A DNA stretch of 64,000 bases from Pelodera strongyloides (Eukaryota > Nematoda > Chromadorea > Rhabditida > Rhabditidae), in assembly GCA_036852015.1 (NCBI GenBank), contig JAANDG010000100.1:268227-332226 (forward strand). Direction: 5' to 3'. Of the stretch, positions 21,230 to 32,259 are shown one piece after another. Position 1 is the stretch's first letter. Each line of letters begins with the position of its first letter. The translations under genes were made by a program, and so were the position numbers. The notes under the pieces are model-generated. The model was given only the letters and a program-made list of their open reading frames with translations. It ran no database searches and was not told where the DNA came from.

Positions 21230-21555
21230 CACAGGAAAGTGAAAACCCCGATTTCGCCCCGATTTTGCCCCGATTCTTTGAAAAAAAAAAAAAACCCCGA
21301 TTTCGCCTCGATCAAGTCCCTCAAATAATCGGGCCGTGATCGGGGCGAAATCGGGGTTCTTGACTAAACTTTTCCGCCGAAAAACAACATGTTTCATAGA
21401 GTTGCTTATGTGATTTTTGGATTGTTTCATCATGTTATCACACAAAAGCGTAAATAAGGATACAAAATCGATTATTTTCGAAAAAACCCCGATCACGCCC
21501 CGATTATTTGAGGGACTTGATCGGGGCGAAATCGGGGTTTTTAGTTTCCCATGCG
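21230..21555. repeat. CCCCGAT foldback element, copy 4
   Basis: Same ends as copy 3. Two half-elements flank about 125 bases of unrelated sequence (21365-21485), so this may be two truncated copies or an element with an insertion. Confidence 0.65.
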
Positions 21556-21616
21556 GTACAAGCGCCAGAGTTAGCCATAAAAAACCAAATGTTATAATGC
21601 CCGCGAGGTAGGCGAC

Positions 21617-21808
21617 CAATTAATTGGTGGAATAACGTCATTATCAGAGTGGCCATATTGGACAATTGTGCCAGGGTTACGGTGGATATTGGACTTGGAA
21701 CACTATTTTTCATTACCGTTTTATTCGCTGATACCGCATTTAATGCAAAACATTTTCCCGACACTATGACTATGGCATGGTTTAATAAGTATTATTCAGA
21801 TAATTAAA
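21617..21808 (+). CDS. Possible terminal exon with one membrane span
   Basis: After an acceptor-like GAGGTAG a plus-strand frame reads about 62 codons to TAA, with a hydrophobic stretch (DIGLGTLFFITVLFADTAF) and a polar end (WFNKYYSDN). A competing minus-strand frame over the same bases is also open, so the strand is uncertain. No partner exon was found. Confidence 0.25.
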
Positions 21809-22100
21809 CAAAAGTATATAAAAGTTACAAAACGGTGACCGCGACCTTTAACCTTTAACGACCTTTAACGGTGACCTTTAAAGGTTACCCCACAGGCTGG
21901 TAGTAAAAAGGAGAAGGTGGTATAATTGTCGGGGTGTTGTTCCAACATTTAAAAACGACTAAAATTACACCAACAACGTGGTGCTATTACTTCAAGTACA
22001 CACTTCTCCCATTGACAATCGAATATCTTGCAGTAACAATACAAAATGTCACCCATAATACACTAACTCCTATCATAATTATGTCGCTCCTATCATAATT

Positions 22101-23570
22101 ATGTCGCTCATTGACCAATGGAAGATCTCTTTTTCGCGAACACCAGATGGTCTCCCGATGCATTTCCTGAAGAATATTAGCACTGCTATTGCCAGCCCTC
22201 TGTCAGTTATTTGTAATCGTTCACTTCTTACTGGTGAAGTGCCATTCTTCTGGAAGTGGTCTGGTGTTATTCCTTTACCGAAAGGTAGTCCTAGTAATTG
22301 TTCAGTTAATAACTTTCGACCTGTAAGTATTACATGTTTTCCTTGTCGAATTTTTGAGAAAATTATTGTGAAATATATACTAGAATTTTCTATCAGTAAT
22401 CAGCTTATTCCTGAGGAACAACATGGTTTCTTGAAAAACCGATCAAGAGAAACGGCAGTTCTTTGTTCGCTGAATGATTGGTCCCTTGCAATAGAAAACA
22501 AAAAGCAAGTGGACATTATATATTTTGATTTTGCCAAAGCATTTGATCGGGTTTCCCATAAGAAACTTCTTGCAAAGTTGCATAATATGCAGTTTCCTCC
22601 TTTTATTTGTAAATGGATTGAAAATTGGCTTAGTGATCGTAAAATGTTTGTTCGCATTGGTGATGCTATATCAGATATCGTAGACTGTTATAGTGGTGTG
22701 CCCCAAGGGTCAGTTTTAGGACCTATTTTGTTCTCATTATTTACTTCCGATCTAGCGACATCCCTAAGAAACCTAGGTGTTTCCTTCGTAATGTACGCAG
22801 ATGATATTAAGGTTTATAGCACTATAAATGATCCTCCAGACCGAATTTTAATTCAAAGTGCCATAAATCTTGTACATGATTGGTCAATTGATAATCAGCT
22901 ACCTTTGGCCCCTCACAAGTGTCAAGCGTTGTATATCGGCCCAAATAATCCAAAAGTAGATTATATTTGTAATGCAGTCGTTATTGACAAGGTAACACAT
23001 CTCAAAGATTTGGGCTTTATTATGACCGAAAATTTGTCGTTTTCTAGACATGTTGCTTATGTGTGTGGTCAAGCAAGAAAGAGAATGTTTGCCCTCTTCC
23101 GCACTCTGAAAACTAGAAAGGCAAACCTTTTGATTCTTGCTTACTCTCTTTACGTACGTTCTATTCTGGAGTCAGGTTCAGTTGTGTTTAGTCCATATAA
23201 GAAAAAGGATAAACAAGCTCTAGAACGGATCCAACGTACGTTTACAAAACGAATTTTTATGCGTTCCCAATTGCTCAATTACAATGATACACCATCTAGC
23301 TCTGATAGGGACTCTCTATTGAAGCTTGATACGCTTGAAAATCGTCGTAAGAAGGCAGACGCTAGAATGCTTAGAAAAATATTGGCTGGCAAATGTGGCC
23401 CCCACTTACGTTCATTGTACAAATTCAGACATTCTACTCTGTCCTCTCGACGTGGTCGTGTCAAAATATGTATCCCTAGAGTAACTAAAAACGTTCGTAG
23501 ACATTCCTTTTTGCATAGAACTTCCCTTATGATTGAGAAAAATGCTGCTTTATTCCTGAAAATTTGTTGA
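22101..23570 (+). CDS. LINE reverse transcriptase ORF2, C-terminal 489 residues
   Basis: An unbroken RT frame with motifs WSGVIPLPK, FRPVSITC, YFDFAKAFDRVSH, SGVPQGSVLGPILFSL and the catalytic MYADDIKVY, so the active-site residues are present. The C-terminal region YVRSILESGSVVFSPYKKKDKQ is typical of CR1/Jockey-type ORF2. No endonuclease domain and no ORF1 precede it. The ATG at 22101 lies in the flank or by chance; the true start is lost. Confidence 0.9.
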   Translation: MSLIDQWKISFSRTPDGLPMHFLKNISTAIASPLSVICNRSLLTGEVPFFWKWSGVIPLPKGSPSNCSVNNFRPVSITCFPCRIFEKIIVKYILEFSISNQLIPEEQHGFLKNRSRETAVLCSLNDWSLAIENKKQVDIIYFDFAKAFDRVSHKKLLAKLHNMQFPPFICKWIENWLSDRKMFVRIGDAISDIVDCYSGVPQGSVLGPILFSLFTSDLATSLRNLGVSFVMYADDIKVYSTINDPPDRILIQSAINLVHDWSIDNQLPLAPHKCQALYIGPNNPKVDYICNAVVIDKVTHLKDLGFIMTENLSFSRHVAYVCGQARKRMFALFRTLKTRKANLLILAYSLYVRSILESGSVVFSPYKKKDKQALERIQRTFTKRIFMRSQLLNYNDTPSSSDRDSLLKLDTLENRRKKADARMLRKILAGKCGPHLRSLYKFRHSTLSSRRGRVKICIPRVTKNVRRHSFLHRTSLMIEKNAALFLKIC

Positions 23571-23710
23571 AACAAATATTTTAGTTTTTGTAGTTCATTT
23601 TCACCTGTTTTTTATTATTATTGTTATCCATTTATTCGCTGTTAGTGGCCTTATATTGTCAAAACTTGCGCGATACTTTGTTGTCGTAATAAATGTTATG
23701 TTAACGCAAT
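22105..23710 (+). mobile_element. LINE copy C (CR1/Jockey-like, YADD family), 5'-truncated
   Basis: Plus-strand non-LTR element starting within the RT domain and ending with a 3' UTR and a short tail (GTCGTAATAAATGTTATG). Related 3' ends occur at 8.7-9.1 kb and at 54.35-54.47 kb. A 21-base direct duplication (TCCTATCATAATTATGTCGC twice) sits at 22069-22110, exactly at the 5' truncation point. Confidence 0.85.
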
Positions 23711-24295
23711 AATACAGCTACGTTCGCGGATGCGCAGCGCACCGCGAATGTAGCCGCCTTCGCCAATTCTTTTTGGTGAGCGCCGCGCGGTACGCGATGA
23801 GTACGAATACGTTTCACAAGCTTGTTATAACAAATTGAATAATATAGGCACTAGTATGGTCCGGGACTTTGAAACTGGACTCGGTATTATGTGAAAATGT
23901 CCTTGGTGTTGGTCGCATTTGCAAGTATCCCAAGATGATGTGGTTTGCATTTGCAAGTATCCCAAAATTCGGTGTGATTCTGTCAATACTTCCGTCAATA
24001 TATCTGCACGAAACCTGCATATACAATATGAAATTTAAAAAAATATCCTCGTGTAGTTCCAAGATACGGTTCCATTTGCAGCATACTTGTGAAACCCCCA
24101 TGGATTAATAACAACCTAGTGAAACGTATATTCAAGAAATGCCAACCGTGCAGCGCATCCCCAGCCAGCTGCGCGGGGGCCAATAAGAAGGGGCGAGCGC
24201 CCCGGGTTTGGGGTGCGCTGCGCGGCTGAGCACCAGAGAATTCACATCCCAAAGGTGGAATGTATTTTGAAAAAAACGTAAAAAGTACTGTGCAT
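23711..24295. other. Spacer with GC-rich palindromic blocks; no gene
   Basis: GC-rich stretches at 23715-23800 (GCGGATGCGCAGCGCACCGCG) and 24145-24230 (GCTGCGCGGGGGCC, CCCCGGGTTTGGGG) stand out from the AT-rich surroundings and look like repeat ends. A 20-base direct repeat GCATTTGCAAGTATCCCAA occurs at about 23918 and 23947. Short frames here have no splice support. Confidence 0.35.
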
Positions 24296-25120
24296 GGGGC
24301 GGCTAATTTTACATATGACTGCACGACTGCACGACTGCAAAATTGACTGCAGCTACCGGCTGACTGCAAAATTTGAGACTCCAGAAAAATTGACTGCAAG
24401 TTGACTGCTTCCATAGTGACTGCACTATGATGTGACTTCATTTTCAATTTCTACAGTTGTTCTAAACTGGGTATTCCTATAAGAGCCAAAACAAAACAGG
24501 ATACATAGACTCATGTTATGGGGCCTCCAAACGCAAAATTCATACTCGTTCTACAAGAAAGTATCCGTTTAGCGTGAAGTGTTGCATGTAAACCAAACAC
24601 ATGGGGTATTAACGGTATAAAACTATTCAATGATATAAATTATTATTATTATTATTATTATTTATTATTATATTATTTGCCATGAGCCATGAGCTGTCAT
24701 GTGCATACGAAAATTAATTTTCCATTGCCTTATTTTGCGTGTTTATGCTAATTTGCTCGAATTTAGCTCGTATTCCAATTTATGTTCATTTGCATACGCT
24801 GCATAACAATGCTCGTCTATTAGATGTGTTTCAAAAACCGGCCGGTGAAGTCACTTCAAAATCATCATTTTGCTTCGAGTTTACTTGTATTTAGTGAAGA
24901 ATAGAGTAAAATACTTTACTAAAAGTGAATAATTTCTTCACTAAATACAAGTAAACTGTAAACTCGAAGCAAAATGATGATTTTAAAGTGTCTGCGACCC
25001 TTTAAGATTTGCGGTCAAAACAGTCAACCTGCAGCCAATTTTCTGCAGTCTCAAACTTTGCAGTCATTTGTTTAATTTTGCAGTGCAGTCGTTCAGTCAT
25101 ATGTACACATTAGCGGGTGC
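24296..25120. mobile_element. Inverted-repeat element with GACTGCA-rich ends, with a nested palindrome
   Basis: The left end (24296-24420) and right end (25010-25120) are inverted copies of about 110 bases, rich in ACTGCA (CATATGACTGCACGACTGCA at the left, CATATGACTGAACGACTGCA read inward from the right). Inside, 24850-25005 is a separate near-perfect palindrome (AAAATCATCATTTTGCTTCGAG and complement) whose right end CGACCCTTTAA resembles the TTAA|AGGG termini of the other MITEs. No coding capacity. Confidence 0.6.
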
Positions 25121-25358
25121 ATACATATGCATTTTTGGAGGATTCATCACGAAACACAACTTACATGGGATTTTTACACAATTTTTCGATTCCTAGTGCA
25201 AGAGACCACTCTGCAACATCCCCATCTGACATCTCGCAAAGCACGAGGGTTGTGAATGATGCTGAACCAAATCTCATTATATTTATTTGACAATTATACA
25301 CAACCAGGTCCAGGAGACCTATATATCGAATAAGTATTGATATTTTTAATTGCAATTC

Positions 25359-27464
25359 TCAAACATTTTCTTCTAGAAACCAAGAAAACTCATTTTTGGA
25401 AAGTTCACTTTTTGATTGTCGCTGCGAATAGAAAAAAAAGGTTCCAGAACTTCGTATACACAGAGTTGGAGACCGCAAACAACGCAACCAACATGGAATT
25501 TCTTCGGCTGTGGTCGCTGACTGAGTGGTAGCAGTGGTATCAGTCGGAACTTCTCCGTTAGTTGCTTCATGATGCGAATCAACAGTTGTGTCCTGAAATG
25601 TTCCAACGTCTAACTAGGCAAAATCAAAAGGGATTTGGTCGCAAAACTTGCTAAGCACATTATCTCTAAAAATAAATTATGCTTAAAAAGCACGAAAGAT
25701 ATTGGAGTTCTCCGAACAAAAAAAAGTTGCAATATATTTATTTTGGTAAATCCGCACCTTATAATAATAATATTTATTACGCACACAAAAATGTACACGC
25801 ACAGTTTGTCGATAAAATACACAAAGACATAAAAAGCGAACAAAAAAGAACACCTTCATGGTGGTATCTTCTTCGATCAGTAGTTGTTCTGTAGTTGTGG
25901 AAGTACCTGAAGGCAAATGCACCTTTACGCTTTCTCCTTGTTCTATATTGTTAGTCGTTAAACTGTTGCTATTATTAGTGATGCTAAAGTTACGACGCGG
26001 TAGGTGTTTATGGTATGGTAACCTCTATAAATCAGAAGCGAATTCTCCCATTCACAATATTGTCTTGAATTACTGTATTCGACTGACTGTGTTTCAGTTG
26101 TTGGTATTAGATAAGTTTCAAAATTCAGGTAATTGTTTTGGCTATTAGAGGCTCTTCAATTCTTTATTTCGTTTCATATGATTTTTTTTAGGTATATAAT
26201 CCAACGGGTCATATTCATATTACAGATTTTGAAGTGAGTGCAACTGACCGTCTGGTCTGGGACACTTGCTGTCCGCCCAGTTCACTTTTATGTACGTAAA
26301 GGTGCCACAGTCCTCACCATCAGCATCCGATTCCACTATTTTACGCGTGTAATCCCAGTAGAAGCATAATTCGCTAGATAACCACAACGTTTTAGTTTAT
26401 TGCTCTTTTCACGAACCACCTTTAGTGGTGTTCGTGTATTTTGCAACTAAGTGTATTTCAATTCTGGCTGAGGGTTGTAAATTTGCACAAACATTTGAAT
26501 CGAAACTAAGTGTTTTGCAAAGTTCGTTGATTTTTTTATACTACGGGGAATATAAAAAATAGCAGCGGAGTAATCAGAAAGGACCTGACTTATTTATGCT
26601 TCCAATAGGTTTATTTGCTGGAAAATATTGCTTATCTAAAACCATAATCTGACCCCGGTGCGTTCCACGCTGCTGCAGCACAATTGGAAAGAGATCTGCA
26701 TCCCTCAACACAGTCCTCCAACGACTTGGTGAAGATGGGCCTAAAATTGTTCATTAATAGGTTTAAAAATTTAAAAGTACTATCCACTAACGATTACGTA
26801 CGTATACATACGTATAATACACGCGCTTATTCCACCACTGTTCACCCCCTCACCCCTCTTTACTACACATCATTTATTACCATAGAAAAAAGGTTCCTTA
26901 CTTGTAGGCAGGGGTCTCGAGCATATATATCGTGTTCTCAAAAGTCCAGTCATTTCGGTTGTATTTAGGGTCATAAGTGTGGGGAAACGACTGAAACAAA
27001 TGTACATATTCGTCATTTTTTTGCTGCTGCTTTATTCAGGATATCTATTTGGAACTTTTGGATTTTCTGTTGTGGGTATCACTCCACCAACTATGGCCGG
27101 CATTTTTGAACTGCGGCATTCTACCTACAGAAGATGACATGGGCAAAGTGCATGTAGATCATGGAAAACCTTTTAGGTCTTTCCAGAGTTCCTGACTTAT
27201 TCAGAAGCTACTCTCTCATTGTCAGGTAAATATTTTCTACATCAGCAACTTCTTTTGCTCCACTTTAGGGTAATGGTATCGATCCTTACAACTATGTTTT
27301 CCCCATACACCATTTATAACCATATAATTAAAAGAAACACTTAGAAACTTTAAACTTACAGTAGCTTCGGCGTAGCTCTCCATGGTCATTTGCCCCTCCA
27401 CAAAGTTGTGTCCTTCGGCGGCGCCATATATGCAAGTGAAGAGGAACATGAATAGATATCCCAT
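25359..27464 (-). CDS. Secreted PAN/apple-like domain protein, six exons
   Basis: Minus-strand exons 27464-27360, 26990-26902, 26740-26654, 26373-26224, 25983-25854 and 25592-25359. Phases match at every junction (0, 2, 2, 2, 0), giving 264 residues and a TGA stop. Residues 1-17 are a signal peptide (MGYLFMFLFTCIYGAAEG). Residues about 65-110 carry the PAN/CW-like pattern SLEDCVEGCRSLSNCAAAAWN then CFYWDYTRK and CGTFTYIKV, ending at CPRPDG. A Thr/Ser/Glu-rich tail follows, then a short basic Cys-containing end (CWLRCLRSP). PAN-type modules bind carbohydrate or protein in secreted proteins; the ligand is unknown. The third donor is GG|GTCAGA, which is weak. Confidence 0.7.
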
Positions 27465-28356
27465 CTACAAGAAATGTTTTTTAAGAAACATGTAGTATTA
27501 GAGAAAGACAACAAGCTAGTCTGCTAGTATCTTATGTATTTTTTTATCAAACAAGAACTTAAATTGAAAAGACTGAAATGTAATATATTAATTTTCTACG
27601 TGGGGTAGGGTGAGAATGCTGGCAAGCTCCTGAGCTGTTTGTTGTTCTTGGTGTTTTCTTTTGCAAATTTACACGCTTGTAAATAAAACAAACAATTCAG
27701 TAAACTTATAAAGAGTAAGTTATAAGATAATGAACAGTTCTAAATCCGTGCCAGTGTGTTGACCATGAAATAGACACTGGGAACGCCCACTTTCGAAACA
27801 TCCAATCACGAAAGGGGAAGGGTTTCTGGTGGGCACCATATAGAGAAACTTGGTTATTTACTGTGATTCATGAGTTAAAGTCACGGTGTTTAATTTAGGT
27901 AACACGCTGTAAATGACCTGGTCACCCAGGTTTAGTGCTCATTCAGCGGTTTAGCTCACTTTTGTTGGATGAGTTTTAGTAAAACATCTATTCATTTTTT
28001 GTGAACAAGAACCAGAACCCAGAAAGGAAAACAACACAGCATATAGTTTGTAAAGGAGAGCCGTGGTGGTTAATGTTGCGCATTATGACTAGAAACACTT
28101 TTGTAGTGTGTACCGTACAAACATTCGAACACCCAAAATCCAAGACTTTTCAGACTCCAAGTACACAGTTGCTGAATGCAGTTGTGTGCCGCCCAAAATA
28201 CTACGAAAACTACAAAAGTTTATGATTTTACTATTCTTGTGTCTATACCTAGCCTCGTTCCGTTTTGATTTTCAAGGTAGAAAAAATAAGGCTCAAGGAT
28301 TTTCTTGCGCGCCCTGTACATGTATGGATATGAACACTAACACTTATGATCATATT
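27465..28356. other. Upstream flank of the PAN-like gene; no gene seen
   Basis: It holds the 5' flank of the minus-strand PAN-like gene and AT-rich spacer. A 74-codon plus-strand frame at 28001 lacks splice support. Confidence 0.3.
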
Positions 28357-28750
28357 ATTAGAATACCGGCCGTTCGAAGAGCCCTACGGGCTCTTCTCCG
28401 ACTGGAGGAATGTTTCCCTATTTAAACATCACACGTCTACAAAATCATTTGTGATTGGGGAAACGTATAATATGAGTCTGGAGCGCCATTAGACTAATGG
28501 TACCATGCAAATTTGCCATTGAAGGTGTTCTATGTAGCTAGCATAGCATCATCAGCTAGCATAGCTCAACTGGTAGAGCGTTGGACTGTGAATCGAGAGG
28601 CGAGCTGTGGGTTCGAATCTCGCCAGAGGCAAAGATTTTGTGTCTTCTCATTCGATTGTGAATAGAAAATTTTCTTTATGGAAGGATTTCGTTGTGGACA
28701 TAAAACAAACAAAATCCATGACAAACTCTTCTCATTTATATAATAAAATA
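28357..28750 (+). mobile_element. tRNA-His-like SINE family, copy 2 (uninterrupted)
   Basis: Contains all blocks in order: hairpin GAAGAGCCCTACGGGCTCTTC, AT-rich middle, A box TAGCTCAACTGGTAGAGC at about 28564, anticodon loop CTGTGAA, B box GGTTCGAATCTC at about 28611, and the tail ending TATATAATAAAAT. It provides the pre-insertion reference for the solo LTR in copy 1. Confidence 0.75.
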
Positions 28751-28759
28751 CACCACAGC

Positions 28760-30170
28760 CGGGTTTTGAAACGTATGTTGAAGGGTAGCCTTCAAATACA
28801 TTATATGCAAATGACCATGACTAGAATAATAAACCCACCCACTGATTTAGCCCAAATAGGAATGCGGTTATAAAACATACTTTCCAAGGAAAAAACACTA
28901 CCTACAAAAACCACATACCGCTTTAACGAGAATTGTAGCGTAAATTTCAAGGCAATATCTTCATTCTTCGCTCCGTGACGCTTGTTTTTCGGTGCGCGGG
29001 TAAATCTGTCCTACCCTGTATTTATATTACAGATTTCAGCTACATAGGGACTACAACTTCAAAAGTATATGTATATGAAATTCAAATTAATGTGATAGAT
29101 GACTTTGACCTTCCGTTTCATGAGTCTACCACATTACCACCCCTCTCCTATATAATTGCCTTCTTTTTATTTCCTTATACTGACAGCGCAAACTAGGCCT
29201 TATATGCTAAGTGAAAAGGTTGGTTCTTATGTTAGCTCATAAAAAACGACACCCATCTGCATCGTTTTGAAATGCACTCAAAGGTTGACGTCCAGCCAGG
29301 ATGGGTCTTCATTTGCATACAATGCATGTCATCCATGTTGTTTAGCAACGGGTCCATAATAATTGTTTGAATATGAATACATTCAGAATTCACGGCGCCC
29401 TCGGCCTTCGACAGACATTTTGATGGCTTTTTGGGGGCAGAGATTTGCACGTCAACCGGGTACATCTACCTGGGGGTTGAATTACGTGTGTTGGCGAGTG
29501 TAGAAGGAATCTTACCCCAGACACAGACTAGATCCGCAAGTCTCAACCCATTTTGCGATAATAACCTCCAACGATTTAAACAAAAGCAATCAGAAATTAC
29601 CCATTGGGGCTGGGGCATACATGGAGTGGCAAACTAACAATTGTAAACAAAAAAAAATTGTAAACAAAAAAAAAGGAGTGGCAAACAATTGTAAGGGAAA
29701 AGATGGATAGCTTCAGCTGGCCGTTTTTATCATAAAACGAACTCATATTCGCTAATTTCCCATTTTCATTTTAAAGGGATTCCATGGTGAGAGTTTTGTA
29801 TTTCCTTGTGTACACGTATGATGTCGGGATATCAAATACTGCTACAAAATATTACTGTAGCAAACGCATCCCTAGCACAAACTTGGCTGCTTGTTTTAGG
29901 ATTGCTGTTTTGTGTAGCGCATTCTGTAAGATCTTGTCTTCCATCAGCAACACTACCTGTTTTGGTTCTCAGGTTCCAAAGCTCGTAGCCCGTCTATGTA
30001 ATAGCCGAAAAGAACGCCGTGCTTGAAGTTTCGCTAAGATTATGGCTGAGTGTTGCGTTTAGCTTTAGATTTGACTTCAGCATAAATTCTTTCAAACAAA
30101 TACAAACTCCATACTCTATCAATTTACATACCAGAAGTTCATACAGTACTGCGTTTCTATTATGTTCTAA
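28760..30170. other. No confident gene
   Basis: Several short frames were examined. 29035-29190 (plus) follows an acceptor-like ATATTACAG; 29232-29465 (minus) has regular codons; 29806-29988 (plus) has a signal-peptide-like run (TWLLVLGLLFCVAHSV). None could be joined in phase to another exon, so no gene is called. A duplicated TTGTAAACAAAAAAAA unit sits at 29640-29672. Confidence 0.3.
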
Positions 30171-31319
30171 TACGGGTCATAGGATTGCTTGAAGACAACA
30201 TCATTGGACTACTGTAAGTGATACACGTGAAAGGCACATGTCACGTGAAATATAACGTATATTTTCCGTTTTTATTTCTTTGTTATTATAATAATAAAGC
30301 TGGAATATGATGGCCTGGAGGCAAGATTCAGCGACTGTTGCCAAACAACAACACCGTCTTCCCATTGTGTGCATGACATTAAAATAAAATGGACCGTTGG
30401 TTCTCAGAGAGCGCCCATTAAAATACTGTATACATCACATATCACTTTAAAATGAAAAACCAAACAACTTGCACCGTAACGGTAAGGCAAGTTAATTTTC
30501 CTTGCGAATGAAAAATAATAACTCTATCCCGCGTACGGCGATGGTCAAAGCCCGAACAAGACTTCCGCAGAACGTAAATACGCCATCGTTGAACAATCTT
30601 TTAAGTTACAGTAATTATTGTGCGCAGTAGTCGTCCTGAGTTTGGCGACAATGCAATAAGAGTCACGACTGATTATGAGTGCGTCATAGCGAGAATAGTT
30701 CTCTGAAACCACGGACAACGCTCTGAAAACACACAGTTTACCTCCCGAGAAGCTCCGGTTCCCGACTCTCTACCAAACGTTTAGCTCACAAAATGTTTCT
30801 TTTCAGAAGCAGCATTTCCACTCGGATGCACTCTTTCTCGTCACAGTCAGGTGCATGATCGTCATACAGTATTTAAATTGAAGATAGCTAAGTACCCCAA
30901 CAAAATGACTATGGTAGCTCGTTGGTAAGTCTTGGAGGGAAGGGTATGTGTATGTATACAGTGTTTTAATAGGCTTTGCATTTTTTATACTTGTCTTGCG
31001 TTACTGTACATGATAATGTTTGGTTTTTTTATTTTGAAGTGATGTTTGATGTATACAATGTTCCGATGTTTTGTCTGAGGACCAAATATCCATTTTATTT
31101 GAATGACATGTACACAATGGAAAGACGGTGTTGTTGTCCGGCAACGGTCCTGAATCTTGCCTCCAGGCCATCATATTCCAGCTTTATTATCATAATAAGG
31201 AAATAAAAACCGAAACAATACGGTATATTTCACGTGCAGTATGCAGTATACATGTGTCTTTCACGTGTATCACTTACAGTAGTCCTATGTGATATTGCCT
31301 TCATGCCTTATGACCCTTA
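30171..31319. mobile_element. Inverted-repeat element with about 200-bp arms
   Basis: Left arm 30171-30385 and right arm 31105-31319 are inverted copies, from GGGTCATA at the outside through CACTTACAGTAGTCC, TTCACGTG, CCAGCTTTATTAT and GCCTCCAGGCCATCATATT to AGACGGTGTTGTTG inside. The arms enclose about 720 bases without a transposase. The flanks are CTAA and TTAA, consistent with a decayed TTAA duplication. Confidence 0.65.
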
Positions 31320-31940
31320 TTAAGCACAATACTCTTGTGTCATGTAGAATAAGTTTTTCTGTCTGCTAGAATTCTTGATAACGGACAAAAACACGCTGGG
31401 ACCGGCGAACCAAAAATACCGTCTTTTGGATTGTTTTGAGAAGCCGTGCGCCGATTGCGCCTCTGATAGAACTGATTTCTGTCATAGAAACTGTCTGCAT
31501 CACTCTGCATCAGTGAGTTCAGCTCTTCTCGTGGTTCCCGAAGTTCAAGTTCAAGCGGGTTTCCGTCGAAGTTCCCCGTGGACTAGGCATTCTCCCAAAC
31601 ATAATTTTTACTCGCACAGTGTTCACTTCATATTTGTGAAACCACATCATCGAAGAAGAATCAAAGAAAAAAAGCTGGCACATCTGCCATACGCATAGGA
31701 TTGAGAATTTTGACTAGACATAAATGGCATCGTCGCTTGATAGCACACTACTCATATGAGCAATACCGTAGCCAATAACTGCAGATTTAATATACATTTA
31801 AACAATGTTTTTAGAACGTTACTCAAGCACATTACTAAACTAGAAGCAACTAGTAAATCAATAATTTATGCTACCGTAGTTCACTTGGAGGCGGGGCTTC
31901 TTGAGGGCGTGGTTTCGGTAAGTGGGCGTTTTCCTTGGAA
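31320..31940. other. Upstream flank of the large receptor gene
   Basis: No gene is supported. A 107-codon plus-strand frame at 31375-31698 is Cys/His-rich at first but lacks splice partners. The last 60 bases hold the promoter elements described next. Confidence 0.3.
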
Positions 31941-32021
31941 CCAAGGTGGGCATAAAAGGAGGATCCGACAGAAGAAAACTCACTCATCCCACTCCCGACA
32001 TCCAGAGATCCGACTCCTACG
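31885..32021 (+). promoter_or_regulatory. Core promoter and leader exon of the receptor gene
   Basis: Three GC/CACCC-type boxes (GGCGGGGC, GGGCGTGG, GTGGGCGT at about 31890-31928) precede a TATA-like CATAAAAGG at 31951-31959. A start site about 28-32 bases downstream would fall near 31980-31990 (AACTCACTCATCC). A non-coding leader exon then runs to a good donor ACG|GTAAGC at 32021. The position just before a gene whose first coding exon is 3.3 kb away supports the assignment; trans-splicing at the second exon cannot be excluded. Confidence 0.6.
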
Positions 32022-32259
32022 GTAAGCAACACTTCCTGCTCTATAGCCTATCCACTATGGGCTTCTAATAACATTACGATTACGGTATCCTAACAGGGAT
32101 AAATACATAGTTAATATTCAGCTTGTCATCCATAGGCATTGTGTGAAAAAGACACAATCTAGGACAATAAACAAAGTTGTGGCGCACCAGGTAATGGGTT
32201 ATAATATCTTTTAGTGCTTAATAATAGCGTCTAACTTACACTTCATAATACAGGAATAA

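Noticed and set aside
23995..24447. A 150-codon minus-strand frame
   Set aside because: It crosses a GC-rich palindromic block and the GACTGCA repeat; composition is repeat-driven.
27000..27190. Plus-strand hydrophobic frames starting MYIFVIFLLLLYSG
   Set aside because: They lie in the first intron of the minus-strand PAN-like gene and have no matching partner exon; probably chance.
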